Below are positions 9,549-19,469 of a stretch of DNA of 64,000 bases, piece by piece; within the stretch, counting starts at the first letter, position 1, and each line of letters opens with the position of its first letter. Under the pieces are notes generated by a model. The model was not told where the DNA came from and searched no databases. It worked only from the letters and a program-made list of their open reading frames with translations. Source of the DNA: Candidatus Absconditabacteria bacterium (GTDB taxonomy: Bacteria; Patescibacteriota; Gracilibacteria; Absconditabacterales; Absconditicoccaceae); the NCBI GenBank assembly GCA_028693445.1, contig JAQUVI010000001.1, positions 62,001 to 126,000 of the forward strand, given 5' to 3'. Both the position numbers and the translations under genes were made by a program.

Positions 9549-12449
9549 TTATAATTCATTAATTATATCAGTCATTGATGATTGACCAGATTGTAATCAA
9601 CTTTTATTTAAAAAATCTCTTATCATTCAGTCAACTCTAAGACTAGCATCCATTCTATTTTTTTCAGGAGTTCAAATTGCTATTGTACTAGGGTTGGTTT
9701 TATAGTTATTTAATGTTGTTTTTATTTCATTAATTTTATCATTTATTAGTTTTTCAAAATCACTAAATTTTTGATTGTTTCAGAATTTATTTTTATTTTC
9801 TATAAATTTTTCTTCTAATATTTCTAAAGTTCGTTTTTCATAATTATATTTATTGTTTTCATATTCTACATTTAGAGGGGCTTTATGTCCTTCTAATATA
9901 GAATTTATATTGTTCGATACATTATTATTTACGGTTTCTTCAATAACTTTTTCAAGATTTATTTTATTATTATTAATCGATACTTTATATTTATCACTAC
10001 CTATAGATACTTCTTGAGTCATTAAATTTGCTTCATTATCGAAACTGATTTTAATTTCATTATCTCCATCTTTGAAAACAATAGAAATTTTTTCTGAATC
10101 AGAGAAATCAAATTTTCATCAAGTTATAGGCTCTCTTCATGAAATTACTAAGTTATCTCTATAGCTTAAGAAATTTTCTACTATTTCTTCTGAATTATGA
10201 ACTACAACAATTTTTGTTTTATTGGGGTCTATTGTGGGAATTTCATAGATATTGTATTGTTTTTGATTTATTTGTAATCTAGGATTTGAATAATCAGAGT
10301 TAAATATAATATCTAGTTGTTTTTCTCAGATTTTTCATTTTACTAAAATATCTCAATTAGTAAGTTTTTCAGTAGTATCCAAATTTATATTATTATTATT
10401 TCCAGTAATATCATATTTTGAGTTTATTGTATTTAATATTTCTTGGTTTCCTGTTTCTATTCAATCATTTTGCGGTGCAACATATCATTCTTCCCAAGGG
10501 AATTGTTTTAGATCTATATCATTAACATCATTAGGTTGTGGATAACTACTATTTTGTAGTCCATCATGAGTATAAGCCCAAAATTCATTAAGAAGATTTG
10601 ATTCTGGAGTATTCCCTGTTGGATATGCGGTTGTTTTAATTTTTGTTTTCAAAGAATTAGAATCTAACGATTCTATAAAATCCATTCTTTTTTGTGAAGT
10701 ACTTCCATCATTATCAAAATGCCAAGTATATGGTATATCATTACTTTGATAAATAACTTTAAGAAATTGTTTCACTTTTTCTAAATTTTCTGGTTTATAA
10801 AAATAATTTTTCCAAAGAGTATAATATTCTGAATTGTTTTTTATTTTTGATTCAAATTCTGCATGGCGAAGTTCATGATTGGCTTCATTTACATCCATAT
10901 GTTCTACTATTGTTTGCCCATCTTTGGCGATAGAGATTTCAGCGCCATCTGTATTTTCTAATTTTTTAGCAAATAATACGTTAATAAATTCTTCACCTCC
11001 AGCTTTATCTATATATTTTTTTTGAGTTGCATCAAAAACAATTATTTCTTTTTCCAATAAATATTTACAAAATTTCTTAAAATTTTGCATATCAATATCT
11101 TTTAATTCTGAATTATTCTCGACTCATTTGAGTATTGTATTAAGTGTTTCCGCGATATCCTTTATACTATAAGATACACATCCAGAATCTCTTTTGTCTT
11201 GAGATGTAATCATATAATTTACAGAACTATAAGGCATATCTCCAGTAGCAATTATTACAGGAGCCAACATTTCTTCTATTGTTTTTTGATTTTCGGATTC
11301 AAAACAAAATAGTTTAGTTTTTGTGCTCTCTTGTAATGACTGTAATTCACCTAATGCTGTAATTTTTTCTCAATTCATTCATTGTAATTTTCATTTTAAG
11401 TCCTCATAATTATAGACTTCGGCATTTAATTCATTTCCTGTAAGCCCTTCTGTCTCAGTTTCTTCCTTTTCTGGTGGAGTAGGAATAACAACTGGCTTAT
11501 CTGATTTCTCAGTTTTTTTTACAGGTTTTGTTTCTTCTTTTTTTGGAATTAAAGTGATTATTGTTTTTGCTGTTGGTCATTTTCACAAAATCCTTTCTTG
11601 TAAGTCAAAAGAATCTTTTCAAGAAATTAAAGTTGGATTATAATATCGTGTTTTTAATCAAAAATCAAGTCTAAAATTAGGATTAAATCCTGATAAATCC
11701 TCATCTGTTTCATCAAATTCTATTTCTACAGTTTTTCCGCCAATATTACTTTTTAAAATAACTTTACTAGGTGTTGTTAAGGTTTTGTCAATTTTTTCAG
11801 CAGTTCGATCTCCTTTTGGTAAAATATATTGTGCTCCTATTTCTGCTAAAAGTTTCTCGCTTTCTTTTAGTTTATCAGCAAGTTTAACTTTTGGATTTAG
11901 ATCGATTCATGTAATAATAGGCTGCTGATTTAATTTTTCCAAAATTTTGGTCAAAGTTTCTTTTCCAGCTCGTCAATCTTCAACTAATTTGTTATTTGGA
12001 TTGTTTTTATTCCATTGTTCTTGAAAATCTTTTACAGCTTTTCGCGTATTACTTCTAGAGTAAATTTTTTCTTTTTCTGCTTTTGTGGTAACAGCTCTTC
12101 ATTCAGTTTGATCAGAACCTTTCATATATATACCATCAATTACTCAAGGCTTAAATCCTAATTTTGTCAAAGCAATTTGTAGACTTAATGTTAGTCCAGC
12201 TCATTGTTTTTCAAAAGCTTCTGTATGTCATTCTTTTGATATAAAATCAACAGTATCTTGTAAAACATTTTTTACGTGATCCATTGTGAATTTTTGCTCC
12301 ATAATTTCGTCAGCATTTGAAGTGTTGATTATAGAATTTTTTAGTGTTTGCAAATCTTTATTGCTATCAGCGTATACTTCAGCAATTTTATTTTTTACCC
12401 AATCTTTTTTGTTTACGCTTTCATGAATATCTGTAATTTTTTCACTCAT
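9549..12449 (-). CDS. 966-aa protein: peptidoglycan-binding-like region plus HExxH metallopeptidase-like region
   Basis: One frame is open from ATG 12449 to TAA 9549. I checked every codon for UAA/UAG and found only UGA inside. Residues about 80-160 look like a PG_binding_1 domain (LQIALTKLGFKPGVIDGIY ... TRKAVKDFQEQWN ... DGRAGKETL). A Pro/Lys/Glu-rich linker follows. Residues 525-529 are HELRH (codons 10863-10877), followed by AEFE, and 93 residues later NEFWAY supplies a candidate third zinc ligand (Glu622). The C-terminal 300 residues are Asn-rich and unassigned. There is no clear signal peptide. It may be a cell-wall-acting zinc peptidase; that is inference from motifs only. Confidence 0.85.
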
Positions 12450-12564
12450 TTGTAAAAATTAATAGTAAAATCCTTACTATAATTGTAATCCAAAACGTAA
12501 AAATTGCAAATTTTTGAGAAGAAAAATCTGTTTTTTTAATTGTAAGAAAAATAGTTGATCAGAA

Positions 12565-12651
12565 ATAGATTCCCGCCGCAGCTTCGCAACAAAGCGGGAA
12601 TGACACGGGACAATAGATTCCCGACCCAATTTCTTGAAGCGGCAATGACAT
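12565..12651. repeat. REP-like double palindrome
   Basis: Two imperfect hairpins in a row: AGATTCCCGCCGCAGC...AAAGCGGGAATGACA, then AGATTCCCGACCC...AAGCGGCAATGACA. The same CCCGC...GCGGGAATGACA pattern recurs at 35893-35977 and, shorter, at 36820-36852 and 53487-53521. All are intergenic and no coding frame is conserved. Confidence 0.65.
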
Positions 12652-12652
12652 A

Positions 12653-12681
12653 AAAGAAAAATGCCCCTTTTGAGGGCATTT
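12653..12681 (-). terminator. Intrinsic terminator of the PKD-protein gene
   Basis: On the minus strand: stem AAATGCCC / GGGGCATTT with loop TCAAAA, followed by a T-rich run. It sits 23 bases beyond the stop of the 1415-aa gene. Confidence 0.85.
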
Positions 12682-12703
12682 ATGTCTTCCATTTTTTTTT
12701 ATT

Positions 12704-15700
12704 TTAAGTGGATGTTCAACCTCATTCTTGTTCTTCTTTTTCTTGTTTTAGTTTGGCTTTTACTGCGAAAACTACGACAAGACCAATAAATCCAAAAACA
12801 ATAATACCCAAAACAATAAAAATTATTTTTAATCGATTAGTTGATTGCTCTCACTGTTCTACTGGAATATCATCTGGCACTGCTCTTATATCGGTAGTAT
12901 TACAAAGATCACTTGGAATAGAGTACAAACTCATAATTTTACATATATTTGATACAACTATTTCATCCATATCGGTTTTGTCTATTTGTGTTGTTGTTGG
13001 TGTTTGTCATTCTGGGGCAACACTTTTACTAATCACATTTACTATTTTCTGTAAAACTTCTTTCCTTTTGTCTTGTTGACTGATATTTAAAGAAGCATCT
13101 CATTCGACATTTTCAAATTCTTTAAATAATCAATCAATATCTATAGCAAGGTTTGTAGGTAAAATAGAAAGAATATCTTGCTTTGCAATACCATATTCTC
13201 CAAGTCATTCAGCAGCTGCAGTTGATCTGTTGGAAAGTTCCAAAAATATCTTTTTGAGCATATCATCTTGTTGTTCGTTTAATTTTATAGTATTTCTTCA
13301 AATATAATCTTTTAGAGAAACAACATTTGAAAGAGTTGATTGTGTGTCAGAAAGATTATCTCTAGTGGATTTTAACATATCTTTGAACGTTCTATTGGTT
13401 CCAGTAAATCGTTCTGGTCAATTAAGTTCTTTCAGTAATAAACTAATCTGATCATATACTTTTTTATTTTCTGGACTCAGGGCAACTTCAAAATCAATAA
13501 ATCAAACCATAAAATCTTTGGATACCAATTTTTTGTTTCTATCAGAATAATAAAGTCTTCAAACTATGCTATCATATTGTGGTTCATATTTCTGTTGATA
13601 TAACATATTACATTGAAAATCTGCATCATCCAAAGGATTTCAATTTCAATTTGAATCCTCGCTTACATCTGTATCAATATAACAAGGACCAAGATTTTCG
13701 TTGTGTTTTATATAAAATAATATTGTATTTTCCAAACTATTACCCACAAAAAGTTCTATTCAACCAGTTGTTATAGTAGCTTCAGGTATAGATAAAAATT
13801 GATAGTCTTTTGTTGTTGCGCCTGTTTCTACGTTAATAACCAATCTTTTTTTTGCTTCATTTGCATGTTCATCAGATAAATCTATTGATGCGAAATATCT
13901 TCACGGAGCAGGATAAATGTAAGAAAAAGCAGAACCTGTTTTTACTGCGTTTAAATCAGTACATGTTTTTACGTCAGGACAAATTCTTTTTTGAGAAATA
14001 TCTCCAAGGCTTACATCTCTAAATATTGCAAAATTACCATCATTTGCAAATAATAATCTAGGTTTTAGGCCGTTTCTTACTATAATAGTTCATCATTGTG
14101 AAACTCATCTATATCATCTATAAAGAACTGATGCTCTAGGTCTAAAACCACTTACCTCACTAGGTTTTGTATAGGCATATGTTACACGATCTTTTTTTGT
14201 TACCAAATCCCAAGTTCCATCACCATCAAAATCATAATAAATGGTTCTCTCTTTTACAAAATCTGGTCTATCAGAAATTACTTTTGATATAACCTCAAAT
14301 GTTACCTCATCTCCAACTTCAACAGCAGAACTGCTCATTCTAAGCGTTACCAACGGTACATCTGGTCTAGATGAATCAGGAGGAAAAAATACAATAGGTC
14401 AGTTTCAAATTATTTCTTGGCTAGATATTTTTCATTCATCATTATCATACATCATTACACCAAAAGAATATTCACCAGGAATTTTTGGCATAGAGAAAAA
14501 TGCATAAGGAATATCTCCTGGAGTAATTTTTGTTTCAATAAATCTAGTAGGATCATCTTTGAGATAATAATACCATTTATAATAAGAAATAAATCAGTCA
14601 GGATCTACTGTATTTGTAGCAGAGACTTTTACTATCAAAGGATCAAACGGGCTGTTGAAAATATCTCTTACTTGTGTTTCATTGAATCCTACTCACATTT
14701 GATTTCCATATTGAGGGAAAAATAATATAATATTGTCCAATTTTGGTAATGAGTTTACCACGCGAAACCAAATTCTAGCTGTATTATTTTTACCTATTGA
14801 TGTATCTTCTGCAGTAAGATCAATATAATTACATCATAATTCATCAAATTTATATAGGAAAGTTGTGTTTTTATAAATTTCTTTATTTCTTGGCTGGAAG
14901 AAAAATTCTAAATCTGATTTTTCTCATTTGGTATTTACTGACAATTTTGGATCAATCAATACTTCTTGATATCTATCAATCTGATATGCTGGATGTTCAA
15001 CAAATCACGAAATAGGATCTCATTCTCTACATATTTCATTTTGAGTAAGAATAATATTGCTTTTATCAAAAACCTCAAAACCAGCTATTGGATAATCTTT
15101 TTCACCCACAAATACTGTTTTAGTTATTTCATTATAAGTTTCGTTTTCTCAATTTACCTTTAATCTTACATTGTAAATACCTGTCTTTTTATATAGATGA
15201 AATATAGTGTCAGATTGAATTGTTCTTTTGTCATTATCTCAAAAATCCCATTCATAAGACAATATTGGTTGATTGGTTTTTACCGTAAAATTCATAGAAT
15301 TTCATCGTGTCATTGCTATTGGTGTAGCTACTATTTCAGGTCTCAAAATAGATTTAATTTCTATTTCTTTTTCTAATTCAGACATTTTTCAATACTGATC
15401 TTTTACCATAAGTTTGTATTTGAATTTTCATATAGAATTAAATTCTGCAATAATTTTTCCATTTTTTTCTTCTGTAGAAACTATATTTACTTTTGCTGTC
15501 TCAGGGAAAAACCATTGATATTCAAGACTATCTACACCATTTGTTTTGTCCATATCAGAACTAATTGTTGCGTCAAACAAAAATTTTGAAGGATGCAATC
15601 GTTCATTGGATGGATTTACTGTAAATTGTGGAATAGGTTCTGTAGATTCTACATAAACTTGTACAGTATCAATATTTGTTTGTCCAAGACTATCTTCAAC

Positions 15701-16951
15701 AGTTAGTTTTATAGTATAGAAACCAGGATTTTTAAATTGTTGCTTAATATCTTTTCATTGATATGTTTCCAATTTATTTCCGTTTTGATCAAAAATTTCC
15801 CAAGTATAAAGCTTTATTGATGAGACAACAGAATAAGATGTGCCTGCATCAAATCCAAAAGCTGTTGAGGTGTTTCCTTTTTCTGGTATTTGTTTTATAA
15901 TTGCAACTGGATCTGATGAAACAAGATCAAAGGTCTCAGTTGTTTTATTGTTTTCGTTGTCAAAAACAGTTAATGTTACTTTGTATTCTCATTTTCAAGG
16001 AAGTGAGACTCTAATTAATTCTGGTTTTCCATCACCATCTCTAGCGTATTTAAAACCATCTCTTGAAGTAATTTCCCAACGATGAGCAATAATTTGTCTT
16101 CATCACATAGCAATAGTTGATGTTGCATCAAAAACTATTCATTTTTCAGCTTCCATAGTTCATATTTTAACTTTTATATTTTTATCCATTTTTTGTCCGT
16201 TTGCATGGACAGATGGAATTGCTGATTTTGGTGTAACATCGATAGAAACTGTTTGATCTCCATCCAAAATTCATTTTTGTTTGTTTGAACTTCTGACAGT
16301 TAAATGTACTATATAATTTCATTCTTTCTCGAATGTATATGTCAAAACAGGTCAATTACCTATAATCTGATCAATTCAATTTATATCTCTATAATACCAA
16401 AAGAAATTTCTAGAAGGTATGGTCTCATTTGATGGATCTATACTTCATCTTCAATCAAAAGTTATAGCCAAAGGTGCTGGTCATGTTTTTGGAGATGCTG
16501 TAGCTTTTGGCGATGTTGTATATTGAGAATTGATTTTTTTCAATACATCAGTAAATGGTTTATAGCAATTAGACATAAATGATGAAAATAATGATCTATA
16601 CATAGGATCATTTTGAGAAATGTTTCAAAGCTGACTTGATAATAAATTACATTGTTGATATGTCACTTTAAATGCATAATCTTGAGGTAATTTTGGGAAA
16701 AGATTGGTGAAACTAGAATTTAATTCTTTAAATTTGTCAGGATGTATGTTATTTCAAAGCTTTGTATAAGCATCAATTTCTACAAAAATTCCCAAAACCT
16801 TTTCCCATGATTCTTTGATTTCATAGTTTGCTATATATTCGTTTGGAACTGCTGCTTGCGTCGTTTCTTTGATTGCCAAAAAAGATATTCATGCCAAAGA
16901 AAACAATCCAACAATTAATGTTACGACAAAGTGATGTTGAAATTTGTTCAT
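12704..16951 (-). CDS. 1415-aa secreted PKD-repeat surface protein with C-terminal anchor
   Basis: ATG 16951 to TAA 12704, with only UGA (Gly) interrupting. A signal peptide (FVVTLIVGLFSLAGISFLA) is followed by an unassigned 120-residue head and then a series of PKD/Ig-like repeats, each carrying the tell-tale F-x-W-x-F-GD or YTFEKEGNYIVHLTV pattern (YEWDFGDNDKR near residue 565, YYDFDGDGTWD near 904). The C-terminus has one membrane helix (IIFIVLGIIVFGFIGLVVVF) and a basic/acidic tail, so the bulk should face outward. PKD repeats commonly serve in adhesion or as spacers. No catalytic motif seen. Own transcription unit, ended by the terminator at 12653. Confidence 0.9.
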
Positions 16952-17186
16952 ATATTAGAGATTACAACTAAAAATCTTATCTAAATTATACTTTTTTTCT
17001 CTTATTTTTCAAAGAACAGGAAACAATTCTGATTATTATTGGTTGACATTTTGTTTGTTTTTGCTGGGATGTTGGTTGGTTATGTTTTTGGATAGCTAAA
17101 ATAGGTGAGCGCTTACATTTGCCTGTGTTTTCTACCATTAAGAAAATATCCCATCGAAGCAAAAAATAAAAAATGTTTAATTCTCT

Positions 17187-17336
17187 CGCAATAAAAAACA
17201 AATAAAATTCATCCATCATCAAGGCAGTATCGTGTTTGGAATTGTAGTCTAATTACAATTGTATCGTTGCTTTTTGGCTACAGATGATGTTGATTTGGTG
17301 ATGATTTCCTTCTTTTATTTGTTTTTTTTATTGCTC
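17187..17336. repeat. 150-bp MITE-like element, copy B
   Basis: Inverted relative to copy A at 1441-1590, same length, about nine in ten bases identical by eye, with the same terminal inverted repeats starting GCAATAAA. The core TACAATTGTAATTAG is unchanged in both copies. No transposase is present in either. Confidence 0.75.
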
Positions 17337-17379
17337 GAATAATCAGTCAGTAAAGTTTATAAAGTTCTTAAGGTTTAAA

Positions 17380-17437
17380 TGCTAAGTACTAAGCTCTAAG
17401 TTCTAAACTCTAAGTTCTAAGCTCTAAGCTCTAAAAT
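17380..17437. repeat. Short tandem repeat of CTAAGCTCTAAGTT-like units
   Basis: Six or so imperfect copies of CTAAG(T/C)TCTAA in a row. The same word appears in inverted form beside the 21-bp array at 62849-62975 and between tRNA genes at 40840-40912. Confidence 0.65.
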
Positions 17438-17525
17438 ATAAACTAAACTTAACCTTGAAAACAAAAAACCATTTCCTACAATCCAAGGAGCCAATATTTT
17501 TTATATTGTTATGATTTTTATAAAA

Positions 17526-18077
17526 ATGGACATTACTCCATATAAACAACAAATGCAAAAGGCAATTGAATACCTAGAAAAAGAATTAAAATGACTTCAA
17601 ATGTGAAGAGCATCAGCTTGATTGGTAGAAAATATTGAAGTAAATCTCAGTTATGGATGATCATTAAAGATCCCACAAGTATGACACATTACAATAATGG
17701 ATGCTCAGACAATCAAGATTGAAACCTGGGATAAAGGAGAACTCAAAAATGTAGAAAAAGCAATTTACGATTCAAATTGTGGCTTGACACCAAAAAACGA
17801 ATGATCATATATTATAATCAAAATTCCTCCTTTGACGCAAGAAAGAAGACAAGAAATTGGTAAACAAGTTAAAGCAATAGGAGAAGAAATCAAAGCTCGT
17901 ATTAGACTTGTGAGACAAGATGCTATGAAAGATACCAAGAAACAATTTGATGACAAACTCATTGGTGAAGATGCACACAAAGCCAACGAAAAAGAAATAG
18001 ACAACTTGGTTAAATCAATAAACGACAATATAGATTCTATCGTAAAAATAAAATCAGAAGATGTTATGAAAGTATAA
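17526..18077 (+). CDS. frr: Ribosome recycling factor
   Basis: 183 aa, typical length. With EF-G it splits the post-termination ribosome. Conserved features are MGRASAGLV near residue 27, IKIPPLTQERRQEIGKQVK and the RLVRQDAMK segment in the three-helix stalk. ATG 17526, TAA 18075, with several UGA as Gly (for example both Gly in GLQMGRASAGL). yidC follows on the same strand after a 160-base gap filled by a palindromic repeat. Confidence 0.96.
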
Positions 18078-18115
18078 TTTAAACAGTAGATTTGTATCTA
18101 TCTTAATTACTTTTT

Positions 18116-18201
18116 GCTTCGTCACTCTGAATGTAATGAAGAGTATAAGCAAGGAAGTTCTATTATGCTCTTCGATAAACTCAGAGCGACAAAGAGAATT
18201 A
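18116..18201. repeat. Palindromic intergenic repeat, copy 1
   Basis: GCTTCGTCACTCTGAATGTA...CTCAGAGCGACAAAGAGAATTA. The two halves are imperfect inverted repeats. Close copies lie at 38782-38871 (same strand) and 39600-39688 (inverted). Probably folds as a long hairpin if transcribed. Confidence 0.7.
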
Positions 18202-18236
18202 TTAAGTATTTAAAATTTTATCTATAAAAACTTACA

Positions 18237-19028
18237 ATGAATATTTTTTCACTCTTATTTACAGAAATTTTATACCGTCCAATTTTCAATTTGATGGTTG
18301 TTTTCTTGGCTATTTTTTGATGAAATTTGTGAATAGCTATCATCCTGTTGACAGTTATTACTAGATTAGCAATGATCAAACAGACATCTATTGGAAACGA
18401 TATGCAAAAAGGGATGGGTGATTTGCAACCAAAACTTCAAGAAATTCAAGAAAAATACAAAGACGATCCAAAACAACTTTCAGCAGAAACTATGAAAGTT
18501 TTCAAAACTCATGGTAAATGACCCCTCAAAGGTTGTTTGATGATGTTGATTCAAATACCAGTTTTTATCTGACTTTTCACAGTTATTAGAAAAATATCAA
18601 ATAATCAGATTCCAGCTGAATGGTTATATAGTTTTATGCCATTTGGAGCAAAATACCTAGATCCAGCAAACATCAATCATATGTTTTTGGGAATAGATTT
18701 ATTGGCTACAAAAAACATTGTTTTGACTGTTGTTGCTGCTGTGTTTACTTTCCTTCAAATGAAACTTACAACAATTGCAAAACCTATGACTCCTACAATT
18801 CCTGGAGCCAACACCCCAGATATGTGAAAAATGATGTGATTTATGAATATCTTTATGGTGTTTATGATAGGTTCGTTTGTTTATGGTACTCAAGCTTGAG
18901 TTGGACTTTATATAGCTACAACATCAATATTTAGTGTAGCACAATATTCTATCCAATACAGAGCATTACTAAAAGTAAAATTTTTAGAATGGAAAAATAA
19001 AGGTCAAAATATGATAGTTGGTAAATAA
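18237..19028 (+). CDS. yidC: Membrane protein insertase YidC/Oxa1
   Basis: 263 aa, the short Gram-positive-like form without the large periplasmic domain. It inserts and folds membrane proteins, alone or with SecYEG. Five membrane helices can be seen: the first near residues 12-40, then VIGLF-type helix after KGCLMMLIQIPVF, and three towards the C-terminus. Family segments are KMQEIQEKYKDDPKQLSAE-like (here PKLQEIQEKYKDDPKQLSAE), MKVFKTHGKGPLKGC and the conserved positive residue in the inner groove (RLAMIK). It is not a lipoprotein. ATG 18237, TAA 19026. Confidence 0.95.
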
Positions 19029-19102
19029 TTTTCAGTCATTACGACTTTGTCTTCCCAGCATTGCCAGTTGGAGAGCAGGGATGGAGTCGGAATCTAATAT
19101 AA

Positions 19103-19134
19103 AAAACCCCTGATTAGTTTCAGAGGTTTTTTTT
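19103..19134. terminator. Intrinsic terminator between yidC and a convergent gene
   Basis: AAAAAACCCCTGA / TTTCAGAGGTTTTTTTT stem with a short loop. The A-run and T-run make it usable from both sides: yidC (+) and the 97-aa gene (-). Confidence 0.8.
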
Positions 19135-19150
19135 GAAAAAAAGATTAAAT

Positions 19151-19444
19151 TTATTTTTTAAAATTAGAAAGATATCATTCTTCAAATTCTTTGAGAATTT
19201 CTACAAAATATTCTTCATAATTTGGAATCGCTTTTTGACAAAGAGCATTAAATCACTGGCTATCAGCTTTTGATAAAAGTAATTCAGCTTCTTCTCTTTG
19301 TTCTGGGGCTAGTTTAAGTGCTATTTTTGTGATAATACGTTTTAATAAAATAGGTTCAATTTCTTTGATCAGATCTTCATGATCTTCTGGATGAAATCAT
19401 GCTTCAATAAGCATATCTACGATAAATTCTTGAATATTATTCAT
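19151..19444 (-). CDS. Small acidic helical protein, 97 aa (DUF5663-like)
   Basis: ATG 19444 to TAA 19151 with three UGA as Gly. It opens MNNIQEFIVDMLIEAGFHPE and has KLAPEQREEAELLLSKAD, patterns that resemble DUF5663, a small Patescibacteria family of unknown function; I recall this from sequence style and have not tested it. No membrane segment. It is the last gene of a long same-strand block, 25 bases after the 1340-aa gene, so cotranscription is likely. Confidence 0.75.
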
Positions 19445-19469
19445 AATATTTTTGTTTACATAAATAAAA

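Larger units (their letters stand above)
16952..17525. other. 574-base gene-free region upstream of frr
   Basis: Holds MITE copy B, a short tandem repeat and otherwise AT-rich DNA. A 78-codon minus-strand reading (17222-16986) overlaps the element; its start (MMMDEFYLFFIARE) has a counterpart in copy A, but both are broken by stops, so I treat it as repeat-derived and not a gene. The promoters for frr and for the PKD gene must lie here, but none stands out. Confidence 0.5.

Noticed and set aside
12708-13079. 123-codon plus-strand ORF opposite the PKD gene
   Set aside because: It is a shadow of the C-terminal coding region of the PKD protein, which has a clean frame, membrane anchor and terminator.
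16986-17222. 78-codon minus-strand ORF (MMMDEFYLFFIARE...)
   Set aside because: It overlaps MITE copy B, and its counterpart in copy A is broken by stops. No conserved protein is apparent.
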